Assembly: GCA_022548915.1 (NCBI GenBank)
Contig: JAKZES010000041.1
Coordinates: 1-49,372 of the forward strand
Direction: 5' to 3'
Length of the DNA: 49,372 bases
Source of the DNA: Verrucomicrobiaceae bacterium E54
Lineage (GTDB): Bacteria; Verrucomicrobiota; Verrucomicrobiia; Verrucomicrobiales; Akkermansiaceae
Shown here: one piece after another, positions 1 to 8,017 of the stretch
Layout of the letters: the number at the start of each line of letters is the position of its first letter
How positions within the stretch are numbered: the first letter of the stretch is position 1
The notes under the pieces: generated by a model
The model's input: the letters and a program-made list of their open reading frames with translations, nothing else
What the model was told of the DNA's origin: nothing
Database searches by the model: none
Made by a program: the position numbers and the translations under genes

Positions 1-38
1 ACGTCGTAGCAAATCGACCCGTGCTGACGATGGTAAAA

Positions 39-1361
39 TCAGGCCTGATCCGTAACCTCCTCGCGGACGATCGTCTTCACGTTCACGAACTCGCGAATCC
101 CCTCGCGTCCCAGTTCCCGGCCCCATCCGCTGTCCCGGATCCCGCCGAAGGGCAGGCGCGGGTCGGAAACAACCTGCGCGTTGATCGCCACGGTGCCGGC
201 ACGCAGCTTGCAGGCGATGCGCTCGCCCATTTCGAGGTCGCCCGTGAATACCGCCGCCCCGAGGCCGAAAGCGGAGCGATTGGCGAGTCCGACAGCCTCG
301 CTCGGCCCGTTGACCCGGCACACCGCGGCGACCGGCCCGAAGGTCTCATCATCGAAAAGCGGCATGCCGGGCGCGACGCCGGTCACCAGCGTGGCCGGAT
401 ACCACGCGCCCTCCCGGTCCGGGATTTCGCCACCCATCAGCACCTTGGTCCGCGGCCCGGTGCTCGCGACCACCTGGCGGTGCAACTCGTCGCGCAGGTC
501 CTTGCGGGCCATCGGTCCGAGCCGGGTGTCGGGATCGAGCGGGTCGCCCATGCGGTAGGCCTTCAACTCGTCCCACAGGCGCTCGACGAACTCGTCATGC
601 ACCGGCGCGGCGACCAGCAGGCGCTTGGCGGCGATGCAGCTCTGCCCGTTGTTGATCATCCTCGCCTGCGCGCAGATGGCGGCGGCATGCGCCACATCGG
701 CATCCTCCAGCACGAGGTAGGGGTCGCTGCCGCCGAGCTCGAGCACCGGCTTCTTGAGGTGCCGCCCGCAGTTGGCCGCCAGCTCACGACCCGCCCGGGT
801 GCTGCCGGTGAAGGTCACGGCCGCGACCCGCTCGTCGGCGATCAGTTCCGCGACCCCGCTGCCGGGCACATCGACCCACGCCAGCAGGTCGTTGCGACCG
901 CTCGCTTCCTGGATCAGTTGCTCGATCGCCCGCGCGCAGGTCTTCACGTTGGAGGCATGCTTCAGCAGTACGCGGTTGCCCGCCATCAGGGCCGGCGCGA
1001 CGAAACGGAAGACCTGCCAGAAGGGAAAGTTCCACGGCATCACCGCGAGCACGATGCCCAGCGGCGCGCAGGTCACCCTCGAGTCGGCACGCCCGGAGTC
1101 GATCGCCTCGTCGGCGAGAAACCCCAGGGCGTGATCGGCGTAGAAGCGGCAGACCCAGGCGCACTTCTCCGCCTCGGCCCGGCCCTGCGAGACCGGCTTG
1201 CCCATCTCCCGGGCCATCATCACGGCGAACTCCCCCGCCCCGGACTCGAGCCGGTCGGCGATCGCCCGCAACCACCCGGCCCGTTCCTCCATGCCTTCCG
1301 CGCAACCCGGTACCAGGGGTGCGTCGAGCCGCGCCAATGCGGATTCGATTTTCTCGTCCAT
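39..1361 (-). CDS. NAD(P)-dependent aldehyde dehydrogenase (succinate-semialdehyde dehydrogenase-like)
   Basis: A cytoplasmic aldehyde dehydrogenase that oxidises an aldehyde to the acid with NAD(P)+. Visible signatures are MPWNFPFWQ near residue 108, the nucleotide-loop motif FTGSTRAG near 184, the general-base Glu208 in LELGGSDP, and the nucleophile Cys242 in NNGQSCIAAKR. At 440 aa it is shorter than the usual 480-500 aa and resembles the compact YneI/GabD-like succinate-semialdehyde dehydrogenases. The substrate is an inference. It is transcribed away from the secreted-protein gene at 1460, with a 98-bp divergent gap between them. The reading frame is intact, from an ATG to a TGA near the window edge. 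Confidence 0.93.
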   Translation of the reverse strand: MDEKIESALARLDAPLVPGCAEGMEERAGWLRAIADRLESGAGEFAVMMAREMGKPVSQGRAEAEKCAWVCRFYADHALGFLADEAIDSGRADSRVTCAPLGIVLAVMPWNFPFWQVFRFVAPALMAGNRVLLKHASNVKTCARAIEQLIQEASGRNDLLAWVDVPGSGVAELIADERVAAVTFTGSTRAGRELAANCGRHLKKPVLELGGSDPYLVLEDADVAHAAAICAQARMINNGQSCIAAKRLLVAAPVHDEFVERLWDELKAYRMGDPLDPDTRLGPMARKDLRDELHRQVVASTGPRTKVLMGGEIPDREGAWYPATLVTGVAPGMPLFDDETFGPVAAVCRVNGPSEAVGLANRSAFGLGAAVFTGDLEMGERIACKLRAGTVAINAQVVSDPRLPFGGIRDSGWGRELGREGIREFVNVKTIVREEVTDQA

Positions 1362-1459
1362 GCCCCATCATCGCGCCGGATGGCCGGACTTTCCAGAGAC
1401 GATCCCACCCGGGAGGGAAAGATTGAACCGGAACGCTTCCCCCGGCACCCTTCAACCCC

Positions 1460-2485
1460 ATGAACCGCCTCATCGGTCTTCTGCTGCTCCTGCCCGCGCT
1501 CACGTGGGCGGAGGACTGGCGCGTGGACCTGCTGGCGGAGGCGGGTTTCGGCACCACCGAGGCCGAGCTTCGCAAGGCGCTGAAAGGGGACGAACTCGAC
1601 CGGAAACGTCTGGCGACCTCCTATGAGCAACTTGGCTCGGAAAGCTACCCGGAAAGGCAGCGCGCCCAGAAGGCCATCATCTCGGCAGGCCCCGAGGCCC
1701 TCGCCTGGCTCAGAGAACAACCACCCACCGACAATCCGGAGATCCACGCGCGCGTGGCAAACATCCGCCGGCTCCTCGAGCTGAACTCCGACGACCGGCG
1801 CGACCGAATGGTCGTGCACGCCGCCCGCTCGCTTCTCAGGGAACTCGGCAAGGCCCGCGATCCTGCCACCGGCGGGATCTTCTACGATTGGTTCGGCGAC
1901 AAGGTTCCCGAGCTCGGGAAGGGCTACCGCCGGTTCCACCTCATGGCCCCGGCGGGCATGAAGTCCAAGGTCGAGGAGCGGACGCTCGTGCACGAGGGCC
2001 AGCGCCCCGGCGATGATGACCAACGGCTGGTTCTCCGGGCGACCGAGTGGCCGGGCACCGAGGTCTTCCCGGACCAATTCACCCTGACCGCGACCCTTCA
2101 AGGCACGCCGGGAGGCTCCGGAACCTGGCATCTCGGCATCACCGTCGGCGGCGTCCGGGCGCTCTACCATCCGGACTACCGCGGCGGCGGCTTCCGCTTC
2201 GAGGGGGTCGATGGCAACAAACACCTCGGAGGCAACCAGAACATGGGATTCACCCCGTCGACCGAGAAGCCCCAGCAGATGCGGGTCTCGGTCCTGCGGC
2301 AGGGCCACGACAGCGTGCGTCTCTCCGTGACCGTGACCCAGCAAGGCAGCGATCCCTACGAGCAGACCATCGAGGTGCCCGCCGAAACCATCGGCGCGCT
2401 CACCGAAGTGAGCCTCGATCGCAGCGGTCGCAGCGGCGGCGACGCCCGCTTCTCGGAGTTGATGATCGAGGTCGAGGGCGGCTGA
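1460..2485 (+). CDS. Secreted protein of unknown function with a HEAT-like helical region
   Basis: I do not recognise a named family. The 341-aa product begins with a clear Sec signal peptide (MNRLIGLLLLLPALTWA). Residues about 55-115 read like a HEAT/armadillo-type helical pair (YPERQRAQKAIISAGPEALA...), common in secreted Planctomycetes/Verrucomicrobia proteins. The C-terminal half (about 190-341) is rich in alternating polar/hydrophobic strands and GG turns and looks like a beta-sandwich, perhaps a concanavalin-like sugar-binding fold. It is followed 69 bp later by a Gfo/Idh/MocA gene on the same strand. The function is unknown; an extracytoplasmic location is well supported. Confidence 0.8.
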   Translation: MNRLIGLLLLLPALTWAEDWRVDLLAEAGFGTTEAELRKALKGDELDRKRLATSYEQLGSESYPERQRAQKAIISAGPEALAWLREQPPTDNPEIHARVANIRRLLELNSDDRRDRMVVHAARSLLRELGKARDPATGGIFYDWFGDKVPELGKGYRRFHLMAPAGMKSKVEERTLVHEGQRPGDDDQRLVLRATEWPGTEVFPDQFTLTATLQGTPGGSGTWHLGITVGGVRALYHPDYRGGGFRFEGVDGNKHLGGNQNMGFTPSTEKPQQMRVSVLRQGHDSVRLSVTVTQQGSDPYEQTIEVPAETIGALTEVSLDRSGRSGGDARFSELMIEVEGG

Positions 2486-2554
2486 CGCCGGGTTGCGACT
2501 TGCAGGACGCAGTTCGAAGTCGCTTTGCGGGGGACTTTCGAGTCTCCTCCCGCC

Positions 2555-3766
2555 GTGAAGCAGACTCTCACCTTCGCCGTCATCGGCTGCGGATCCCGCG
2601 GCCGCACCTACATGCGGATCGCCCGCGACCTCGGGCACTCGATCGCCGCCTTCGCCGATCCCCTTTCCGAAGCCCGCGAAACGATGCGCGAGATTTCCGG
2701 CGACCCGGCCACCCGTGCATTCGAAACCGGCGAGGAACTGCTCGAGGAACCCCGGCTCGCCGATGTCGCGCTGGTCTCGACCCAGGACGCCCAGCACTTC
2801 GAGCACGCCAAGGCAGCCCTCCTCCAGGGCTACGACGTCCTGCTGGAAAAGCCCGCCGCCACTTCCTCGGAGGAAGTCGAGGAACTCGCCCGGCTCGCCC
2901 GCGACCGGAAACGCAAGCTGCTGCTCTGCTTCGTGCTCCGTTACACCCCCTTCTACCGCGCCCTCAAAAAGGCGGTCGACGACGGCATGATCGGCGACCT
3001 TGTCTGCATCAACGCCTCCGAAGGCGTCGGTCCGTGGCACTACTCGCACTCATACATCCGCGGTCACTGGGCGAAGAGTGCCGAGTCCACACCGATGATC
3101 GTCGCCAAGTGCAGCCACGACACCGACCTCCTGCACTGGCTCACCGGCTCCGAGGTGACCTCCCTTTCCAGCTATCAGGACCGCCCCTATTTCACGCGTG
3201 ACCGGGAACCGGAAGGCGCCACCGACCGCTGCACCGACGGCTGCCCGCACGCCGGCACCTGCCGCTACGACGCGCATCGCTACCTCGACGACCAGCGCCG
3301 CTGGCTGCGAATGGTCCGCGCCGATGCGGAATCGATGACCGACGAGGACATCCTCGAGTGGCTGCGGACGAGCGACTGGGGACGCTGCGCCTGGCGCTGC
3401 GACCAGGACGCCCCGGAACACCAGGTCGTCTCGATGCAGTTCGCCAACGGGGTCACCGCCACCCTCACCATGACCGCCTTCGACACCGGCCGCCGCATCC
3501 GCCTCCACGGCACGCGGGGCATCATCGAAGGCGCCACCCATGCCGACGGCCGGGAGCCTTGGATCGAATGCCGCCTCCACGAGGGCGAAACGACCGTCAT
3601 CCCGGTCGACGACACTCCCTCTGGCGGCTACGCCGGCCACGGCGGCGGTGACTTCGGGCTCATCGAGGCCCTGCCCGACCTGCTGGCCGGCGACGAGGCC
3701 GACTTCATCGAGGGCCACCGCATCGCCTTCGATGCCGCCGCCTCGGCCGCCAGGAACTCGGGTTGA
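2555..3766 (+). CDS. Gfo/Idh/MocA family oxidoreductase, cytoplasmic
   Basis: An NAD(P)-dependent dehydrogenase of the Gfo/Idh/MocA family, which acts on sugars, inositols or related polyols. The N-terminal Rossmann motif is FAVIGCGSRG. The family EKP motif is in DVLLEKPAA, and the second half has the C-terminal alpha/beta substrate domain. A cysteine cluster around DRCTDGCPHAGTCRYDAHRY (about residue 230) is typical of one subgroup and may bind a metal or form disulfides. I chose the GTG at 2555 because it places VKQTLTFAVIG at the usual distance from the Rossmann strand. A TTG at 2525 would add ten residues with no family counterpart. There is no signal peptide, unlike the two related genes further on. 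Its stop region abuts the GlcD-like gene, suggesting co-transcription. Confidence 0.9.
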   Translation: MKQTLTFAVIGCGSRGRTYMRIARDLGHSIAAFADPLSEARETMREISGDPATRAFETGEELLEEPRLADVALVSTQDAQHFEHAKAALLQGYDVLLEKPAATSSEEVEELARLARDRKRKLLLCFVLRYTPFYRALKKAVDDGMIGDLVCINASEGVGPWHYSHSYIRGHWAKSAESTPMIVAKCSHDTDLLHWLTGSEVTSLSSYQDRPYFTRDREPEGATDRCTDGCPHAGTCRYDAHRYLDDQRRWLRMVRADAESMTDEDILEWLRTSDWGRCAWRCDQDAPEHQVVSMQFANGVTATLTMTAFDTGRRIRLHGTRGIIEGATHADGREPWIECRLHEGETTVIPVDDTPSGGYAGHGGGDFGLIEALPDLLAGDEADFIEGHRIAFDAAASAARNSG

Positions 3767-3801
3767 CCCCGGAGGCTTCCAGCGAGAGGGTTCGCCCCAG
3801 C

Positions 3802-5319
3802 GTGAAGATCCCACCAAAACGCAACCGCTGGGTCAGCCAGGGCACCGCCAAGCCCTCGGGGCGGCCTGCCACCGAGACCGGTTTCCAGGAAGACGTCTTC
3901 CGTGAATTGGAATTCGGCGCCGACGAAACCAAGCGCGCCGCCGAGGTTGACCGCATCCTGGAAGTGCTGGTCGCCCGCCTCGGCGACGACAAGGTCTCGA
4001 TCCGCACCGATGACCTCGAGCTCCACGCCACCGACAAGTGGCACGCCAGCCGCCAGCCCGACGTCGTCGTCTTCGCCGAGTCGACCCTGGATGTGGCCGA
4101 GACCCTCGAGATCGCCCACCGCCACCGGGTGCCCGTGACGACCCGCGGTGCCGGCGTCGGCTACGTCGGCGGCTGCGTTCCCATCCGCGGCGGCATCGCC
4201 CTCTCGCTGGCGCGCATGAACCGCATCGTCGAGGTCAACCCGGAGGACGGCGTGGCGGTCGTCCAGCCCGGCGTGATCACCGGCGACCTGCAGAAGGCCG
4301 CACGCTCGCTCGGCTGGGACTACCCGCCCGACCCGGCCTCGCTCAAGGAGTGCTCGATCGGCGGCAACATCGCCACCAATGCCGGCGGCCCGCGCTGCCT
4401 GAAGTACGGCGTGACTCGTAGCTACGTCCTCGGCCTCGAGGTCGTCCTGCCCGATGGCCGCGTGACCCGCTGCGGCGGCCGCGTCCACAAGAACAAGACC
4501 GGCTTCGACCTGGTCGGGCTGTTCACCGGCTCGGAGGGCATGCTCGGCGTCGTCACCGAGGCCACCCTCCGCCTGATTCCCAAGCCCCCCGCCCGCTCGA
4601 TGCTGGCGGCCCTTTTCCCCGACTTCGCCACCGCGGCGGCCGCCGTCCAGGGCGTGCTCGACCGCGGACACCTGCCGTCCGCGCTGGAAATCACCGACAG
4701 CTTCACCCTCGCCGCCGCCCGGCGCCGGCTCGGCCCCGACTCGCTGCCCGCCGGCGAGGCGCATCTCATCGTCGAGATCGACGGCCGCCCGCGCGCCGTC
4801 GACTACGAGCTCGACGAGCTGGAAAGCCTGCTCGGGGAACTCGGCGCCACCCACATCGACCGCGCCGAGGACGAGGTCGCCTGCGACGCGATCTGGCAGC
4901 TCCGCCGCGAGTTCTCCTACTCGCTGCGCGACACCGGCCTGACCAAGCTCAACGAGGACATCGTCGTCCCCCGCTCGAAGCTGGTCGAACTCGTCAACTA
5001 CGCCCGCGAACTCGAGCGGACCACCGGCATTCCCGTCGCCTGCTTCGGCCACGCCGGCGACGGCAACATCCACACCAACCTGATGGTTGCCGACTACGAC
5101 GACCCGAAGGTCCGCGAGAAGGCCGATGCCGCCGTCGACCGGCTGTTCCAGTGGGTTCTCGAGCATGGCGGCGCGATCACGGGCGAACACGGGGTCGGCC
5201 TGGCCAAGCAACCGTGGATCAAGGCCGCCCTCGGCGAAACCGGCCTCGACGTCCACCGCGCCCTCAAGCGGGCCCTCGACACCAAGGGCATCCTCAATCC
5301 TGGAAAGTTTCTCGATTGA
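3802..5319 (+). CDS. FAD-linked oxidase, GlcD/D-lactate dehydrogenase-like
   Basis: A flavoprotein of the FAD-binding type-2 (PCMH) family, probably oxidising a 2-hydroxy acid such as glycolate or D-lactate. The PCMH domain carries TTRGAGVGYVGGCVPIRGG and the Gly-rich run SIGGNIATNAGGPRCLKYG. The C-terminal FAD-oxidase domain ends with the characteristic HAGDGNIHTNLM, TGEHGVGLAKQ and NPGKFLD. At 505 aa it matches GlcD length. There is no adjacent GlcE or GlcF, so it may act alone or with an unlinked Fe-S partner. I prefer the GTG at 3802, giving MKIPPKRN; an in-frame TTG at 3763 would overlap the previous stop codon and add 13 residues. Substrate identity is inferred. Confidence 0.92.
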   Translation: MKIPPKRNRWVSQGTAKPSGRPATETGFQEDVFRELEFGADETKRAAEVDRILEVLVARLGDDKVSIRTDDLELHATDKWHASRQPDVVVFAESTLDVAETLEIAHRHRVPVTTRGAGVGYVGGCVPIRGGIALSLARMNRIVEVNPEDGVAVVQPGVITGDLQKAARSLGWDYPPDPASLKECSIGGNIATNAGGPRCLKYGVTRSYVLGLEVVLPDGRVTRCGGRVHKNKTGFDLVGLFTGSEGMLGVVTEATLRLIPKPPARSMLAALFPDFATAAAAVQGVLDRGHLPSALEITDSFTLAAARRRLGPDSLPAGEAHLIVEIDGRPRAVDYELDELESLLGELGATHIDRAEDEVACDAIWQLRREFSYSLRDTGLTKLNEDIVVPRSKLVELVNYARELERTTGIPVACFGHAGDGNIHTNLMVADYDDPKVREKADAAVDRLFQWVLEHGGAITGEHGVGLAKQPWIKAALGETGLDVHRALKRALDTKGILNPGKFLD

Positions 5320-5372
5320 ACAGACCTCCGGTTAGGAACCCGGCATCTTCCCGCCACCGACGGGCCCGGCCA

Positions 5373-5639
5373 TCATCGGGTGTAGTGGTAGCGCGCTTGG
5401 GCGATCCACAGTTCGCCATCCGAGACCTTGTAAACCAAGCGGTGCTCGTCCGTGATCCGCCGGGACCAGTAGCCGGACCAGTTTTCCCGCAAGGGTTCCG
5501 GTTTGCCGATCCCTTCGAACGGCGTCGATCGGCACTCGTCAATCAAGCGGATCAAGCGCTTCAGGACTTTCCGATCGTTGGACATCCAATGGCAGACGTC
5601 CTCCCAAGCCTGATCCGCAAAGATCAGCCGCAACTTCAT
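5373..5639 (-). CDS. yoeB: YoeB-family mRNA interferase toxin
   Basis: A ribosome-dependent mRNA endonuclease of the YoeB/Txe type. The 88-aa sequence follows the family nearly end to end, with TPFEGIGKPEPL, SGYWSRRITDEHRLVY and the C-terminal ARYHY. Expected catalytic residues are present at a constant +2 offset from Escherichia coli YoeB: Glu48, Arg67, His85 and Tyr86. Its ATG overlaps the antitoxin stop codon by 4 bp, the usual coupled arrangement with the antitoxin first. The toxin appears intact, so an active system is expected. Confidence 0.96.
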   Translation of the reverse strand: MKLRLIFADQAWEDVCHWMSNDRKVLKRLIRLIDECRSTPFEGIGKPEPLRENWSGYWSRRITDEHRLVYKVSDGELWIAQARYHYTR

Positions 5640-5893
5640 TCCGCTTCCGGAAGCGCCCTCTCCCGACCGCGGCCCGATTCGAGCTGGGCGACGGCGGCAT
5701 CCAGTCTCTCGGCATTCGCCGGTGAGCGGCGCAGGTAGGCAGTCTCCTGCATCGATTCAAAATCGTCGAGGGACATCATCACCACCGCCTGATCGCGCTT
5801 CCGCGTGATGATCACCGGCTCCCGGTCGTCGCAGACCGACTGCATCGTGGCCGCCAGAGTCTCGCGAGCGGCCGTGTAAGAAATCGCCTTCAC
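5636..5893 (-). CDS. yefM: YefM/Phd-family antitoxin
   Basis: Antitoxin partner of YoeB. The N-terminal 55 residues carry the Phd/YefM DNA-binding fold, with ISYTAARETLAATM, EPVIITRKRDQAVVMMSLDDFESM and ETAYLRRSP all typical. The C-terminal tail is charged and likely disordered until it binds the toxin. At 85 aa it has normal length. The gene precedes yoeB with a 4-bp overlap. By analogy with the family it should autoregulate its own promoter as a YefM-YoeB complex; no operator was resolved upstream. Confidence 0.95.
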   Translation of the reverse strand: MKAISYTAARETLAATMQSVCDDREPVIITRKRDQAVVMMSLDDFESMQETAYLRRSPANAERLDAAVAQLESGRGRERALPEAE

Positions 5894-5966
5894 CCGGACA
5901 GGATCGCGTACAGGAATATTTCAGCAAGAAGATTTCCCGTTTCGGCACGACCATCGCTGATTGAAA

Positions 5967-5989
5967 GGAGCGCCGATGATGAAATCGGC
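5967..5989 (+). repeat. REP-like element, GGAGC head plus hairpin (single copy)
   Basis: The tetranucleotide-plus-C head GGAGC is followed by an imperfect hairpin, GCCGAT-GATGAA-ATCGGC. It differs at one base from the arms of the inverted pair at 23047-23122. It lies in the gap between the yefM start and the unrecognised minus-strand ORF. Confidence 0.75.
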
Positions 5990-6029
5990 TTCTTCCCACC
6001 ATCCGTCGATGTCGATCCCAGCTTGAACC

Positions 6030-6614
6030 TCACGCCCCAGACGAGGCTTCGCCGCCGAAGGTCTGGTGCATTCTCCTCAACGCAGCAAGCGCACCTTCAA
6101 GTCCGCCCTTGAGGTAGCGGTGGTGAAACACAAATCCACTGTTCAGGGCATCCGGAGTCTGCTCCTCCCGCTCTTGCTTGCTCATCATCCGCACCTCGGA
6201 ATCGGTGTAGCCGTTCCATGCCTTCGAAGTGCCGGAGAGATCGAAGCCTTCGCTCTTGAGGCTCCTGTCGCACAGCACCTTCAGGGCCCTCGCCTTGCGG
6301 TAGCGAATCTCCCCTCCGAAGGTGGCCTCGCCCCCGGCCACGGAGAACTTGTGCCCTCCCACACGATCCCGCCCGGTGATGATGCTGCCTTCGCCGATGT
6401 CGACGACGGCATCCCACGGAATGAGCTTGGTGTCGTCATCCCGGCGAATCACATCGAAGGACCGGGTCTTCTCGTTCCAGACACTGTCGGACCCGCCTGA
6501 GACCAGGGTGATCCCCTGCGCATCGCTCGCGGATTTCTGCGCATCCGTTCTGGGATCAGGCGGCAAACGTTCGGAATCCGCCGCTTCCACCGTATCCGGG
6601 GAGATGACAACCAA
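6030..6614 (-). CDS. Hypothetical protein, accessory, possibly a gene remnant
   Basis: An open frame of up to 194 aa that I cannot assign. The composition (mixed Asp/Glu/Lys/Arg, aromatic residues, few Pro/Ala runs) looks like real protein rather than an antisense shadow. The stretches KLIPWDAVVDIGEGSIITGR and HHRYLKGGLEGALAALRRMH are protein-like. The only far-upstream start is a TTG at 6614, which overlaps the ATG of the divergent oxidoreductase at 6604; a GTG about ten codons inside may be the true start. Local GC is lower than in flanking genes, and the toxin-antitoxin pair lies next to it, which suggests acquired DNA. It could also be the 3' remnant of a larger gene. Confidence 0.45.
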   Translation of the reverse strand: MVVISPDTVEAADSERLPPDPRTDAQKSASDAQGITLVSGGSDSVWNEKTRSFDVIRRDDDTKLIPWDAVVDIGEGSIITGRDRVGGHKFSVAGGEATFGGEIRYRKARALKVLCDRSLKSEGFDLSGTSKAWNGYTDSEVRMMSKQEREEQTPDALNSGFVFHHRYLKGGLEGALAALRRMHQTFGGEASSGA

Positions 6615-7938
6615 CGCTCAGTTTTCACGTCGCGGATTTATTCAGAGCACCGGATTGACCGCTGCCAGCTCGTTGATCGGGACCACCGGCAGCCCCGCGG
6701 CCACCGGCACCGTCGAGGCACCCGCCATCGTCAAGGGCGTCGAGCCGACCGCCGAGCCGGTGCGGGTCGCTCAGATCGGTATCGGCACCCGGGGCCAGAA
6801 CCTGATCCAGGCCGCCGGAAGCCGGAAGTCGTGCCAGGTCGTGGCCATCTGCGACGTTTACAAGCCGCACCTCGAGAGGGGCATCGAACCCTCTGGGAAT
6901 CCCGACGTGGCGACCTTCACGGACTACCGGAAGATGCTCGAGGATCCGAAGATCGAGGCGGTCATCATCGCCACCCCGGACCACTGGCACGAGCGGATGC
7001 TGATCGACGCGGTGAAGGCCGGAAAGGACGTCTACTGCGAGAAGGGGTGGACCACCACGGTCGAGTCCGCCAAGCGCATGCGCAAGGCGGTGAAGGACGC
7101 CAAGGCGGTGATGCAGCTCGGTCACCAGGGCCGCCAGCTCGCCGCCGCCGACGAAGGCCGCCGGTTGATCGAGGAGGGGGCGATCGGAGAGGTCACCCTG
7201 GTCAACACCGGCCGTTTCTTCAACGGCCCCGACGAGCGTCCGCCATGGCGCTGGTACGGCACCTACAGTAACTATGAACGGCCCGATCCGGAGCAGGTCA
7301 TCCGGGACCTCGACTGGGAGAGCTGGCTCGGCGATGCGCCGGCCATCGATTTCAACGAGCGCCACTTCTGGCACTGGCGTTGCTACTGGCCTTACGGCAC
7401 GGGCCAGGCGGGCGACCTGCTTTCCCACGAACTGGACCACGTGCAGACGGTCCTGCGCTACGGCATTCCGGACACCTGCACCACCCACGCCCACAACGCC
7501 TACTGGAAGGACGACCGCGAGGTGCCCGACACCTGGCTCAGTTCCTTCGTCTTCGAGGACAAGGACTGCTCGGTGATCTACGAGGGCTGCATGAACTCCC
7601 GGCGCTCGCAATCGCCGGAGTACATCGGGCGCGACGGCCGGATGATCTTCAACTCGATCGGCCAGAATGCCTCCTTGTTCGAGATCTTCGGCGACGAGGC
7701 CGCCCACCGCATCGCCCGCCACCCGAGACCCGAGCCGACGGAGTTCTTCAAGGCCGGCAAGGAGCACCGGCGGCCTGACCACATGGAGGACTTCCTCAAC
7801 TGCGTCCGCACCCGCGAGAAGCCGCGCTGCGACGAGGACGAGGCCTTCATCGAAACCGCGGTCATCGCGATGTCGATGGAGTCCTTCCGCGAGAAACGGC
7901 AGGTCCGCTGGGATGCCGCGAAAGAGGAGATCGTCTGA
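6604..7938 (+). CDS. Tat-exported Gfo/Idh/MocA family oxidoreductase (EKG variant)
   Basis: A 444-aa Gfo/Idh/MocA oxidoreductase. It opens with a twin-arginine leader (SRRGFIQSTGLTAASSLIG), so it is probably folded with cofactor and exported. The Rossmann strand is VAQIGIGTRGQN. The motif after ATPDHWHERMLIDAVKAGKDVY reads CEKGW instead of the usual EKP, a variant I associate with a Planctomycetes/Verrucomicrobia subgroup. The C-terminal domain has WHWRCYWPYGTGQAGDLLSH, in which the acidic and His residues sit where the active site is expected. An ATG at 6604 starts exactly at the Tat leader; longer frames upstream run through non-coding sequence. It begins a same-strand series running to 12623. 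Confidence 0.9.
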   Translation: MTTNAQFSRRGFIQSTGLTAASSLIGTTGSPAATGTVEAPAIVKGVEPTAEPVRVAQIGIGTRGQNLIQAAGSRKSCQVVAICDVYKPHLERGIEPSGNPDVATFTDYRKMLEDPKIEAVIIATPDHWHERMLIDAVKAGKDVYCEKGWTTTVESAKRMRKAVKDAKAVMQLGHQGRQLAAADEGRRLIEEGAIGEVTLVNTGRFFNGPDERPPWRWYGTYSNYERPDPEQVIRDLDWESWLGDAPAIDFNERHFWHWRCYWPYGTGQAGDLLSHELDHVQTVLRYGIPDTCTTHAHNAYWKDDREVPDTWLSSFVFEDKDCSVIYEGCMNSRRSQSPEYIGRDGRMIFNSIGQNASLFEIFGDEAAHRIARHPRPEPTEFFKAGKEHRRPDHMEDFLNCVRTREKPRCDEDEAFIETAVIAMSMESFREKRQVRWDAAKEEIV

Positions 7939-8017
7939 TCCATCCGGAGGGGAGGTCCGGCACCACGATTCCTCCTGAACCGACCATGCCGGGCCATCGG
8001 TCCGGCCATCCAAGCCG

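Noticed and set aside
1220-3049. A 609-codon open frame on the minus strand
   Set aside because: It runs antisense to the secreted protein and Gfo/Idh/MocA genes. Long antisense frames are expected from high-GC codon bias, and no protein motif is seen.
3628-5256. A 542-codon minus-strand frame opposite the GlcD-like gene
   Set aside because: It is an antisense shadow with Gly/Ala/Val-biased low-complexity composition, while the plus strand has clear flavoprotein motifs.
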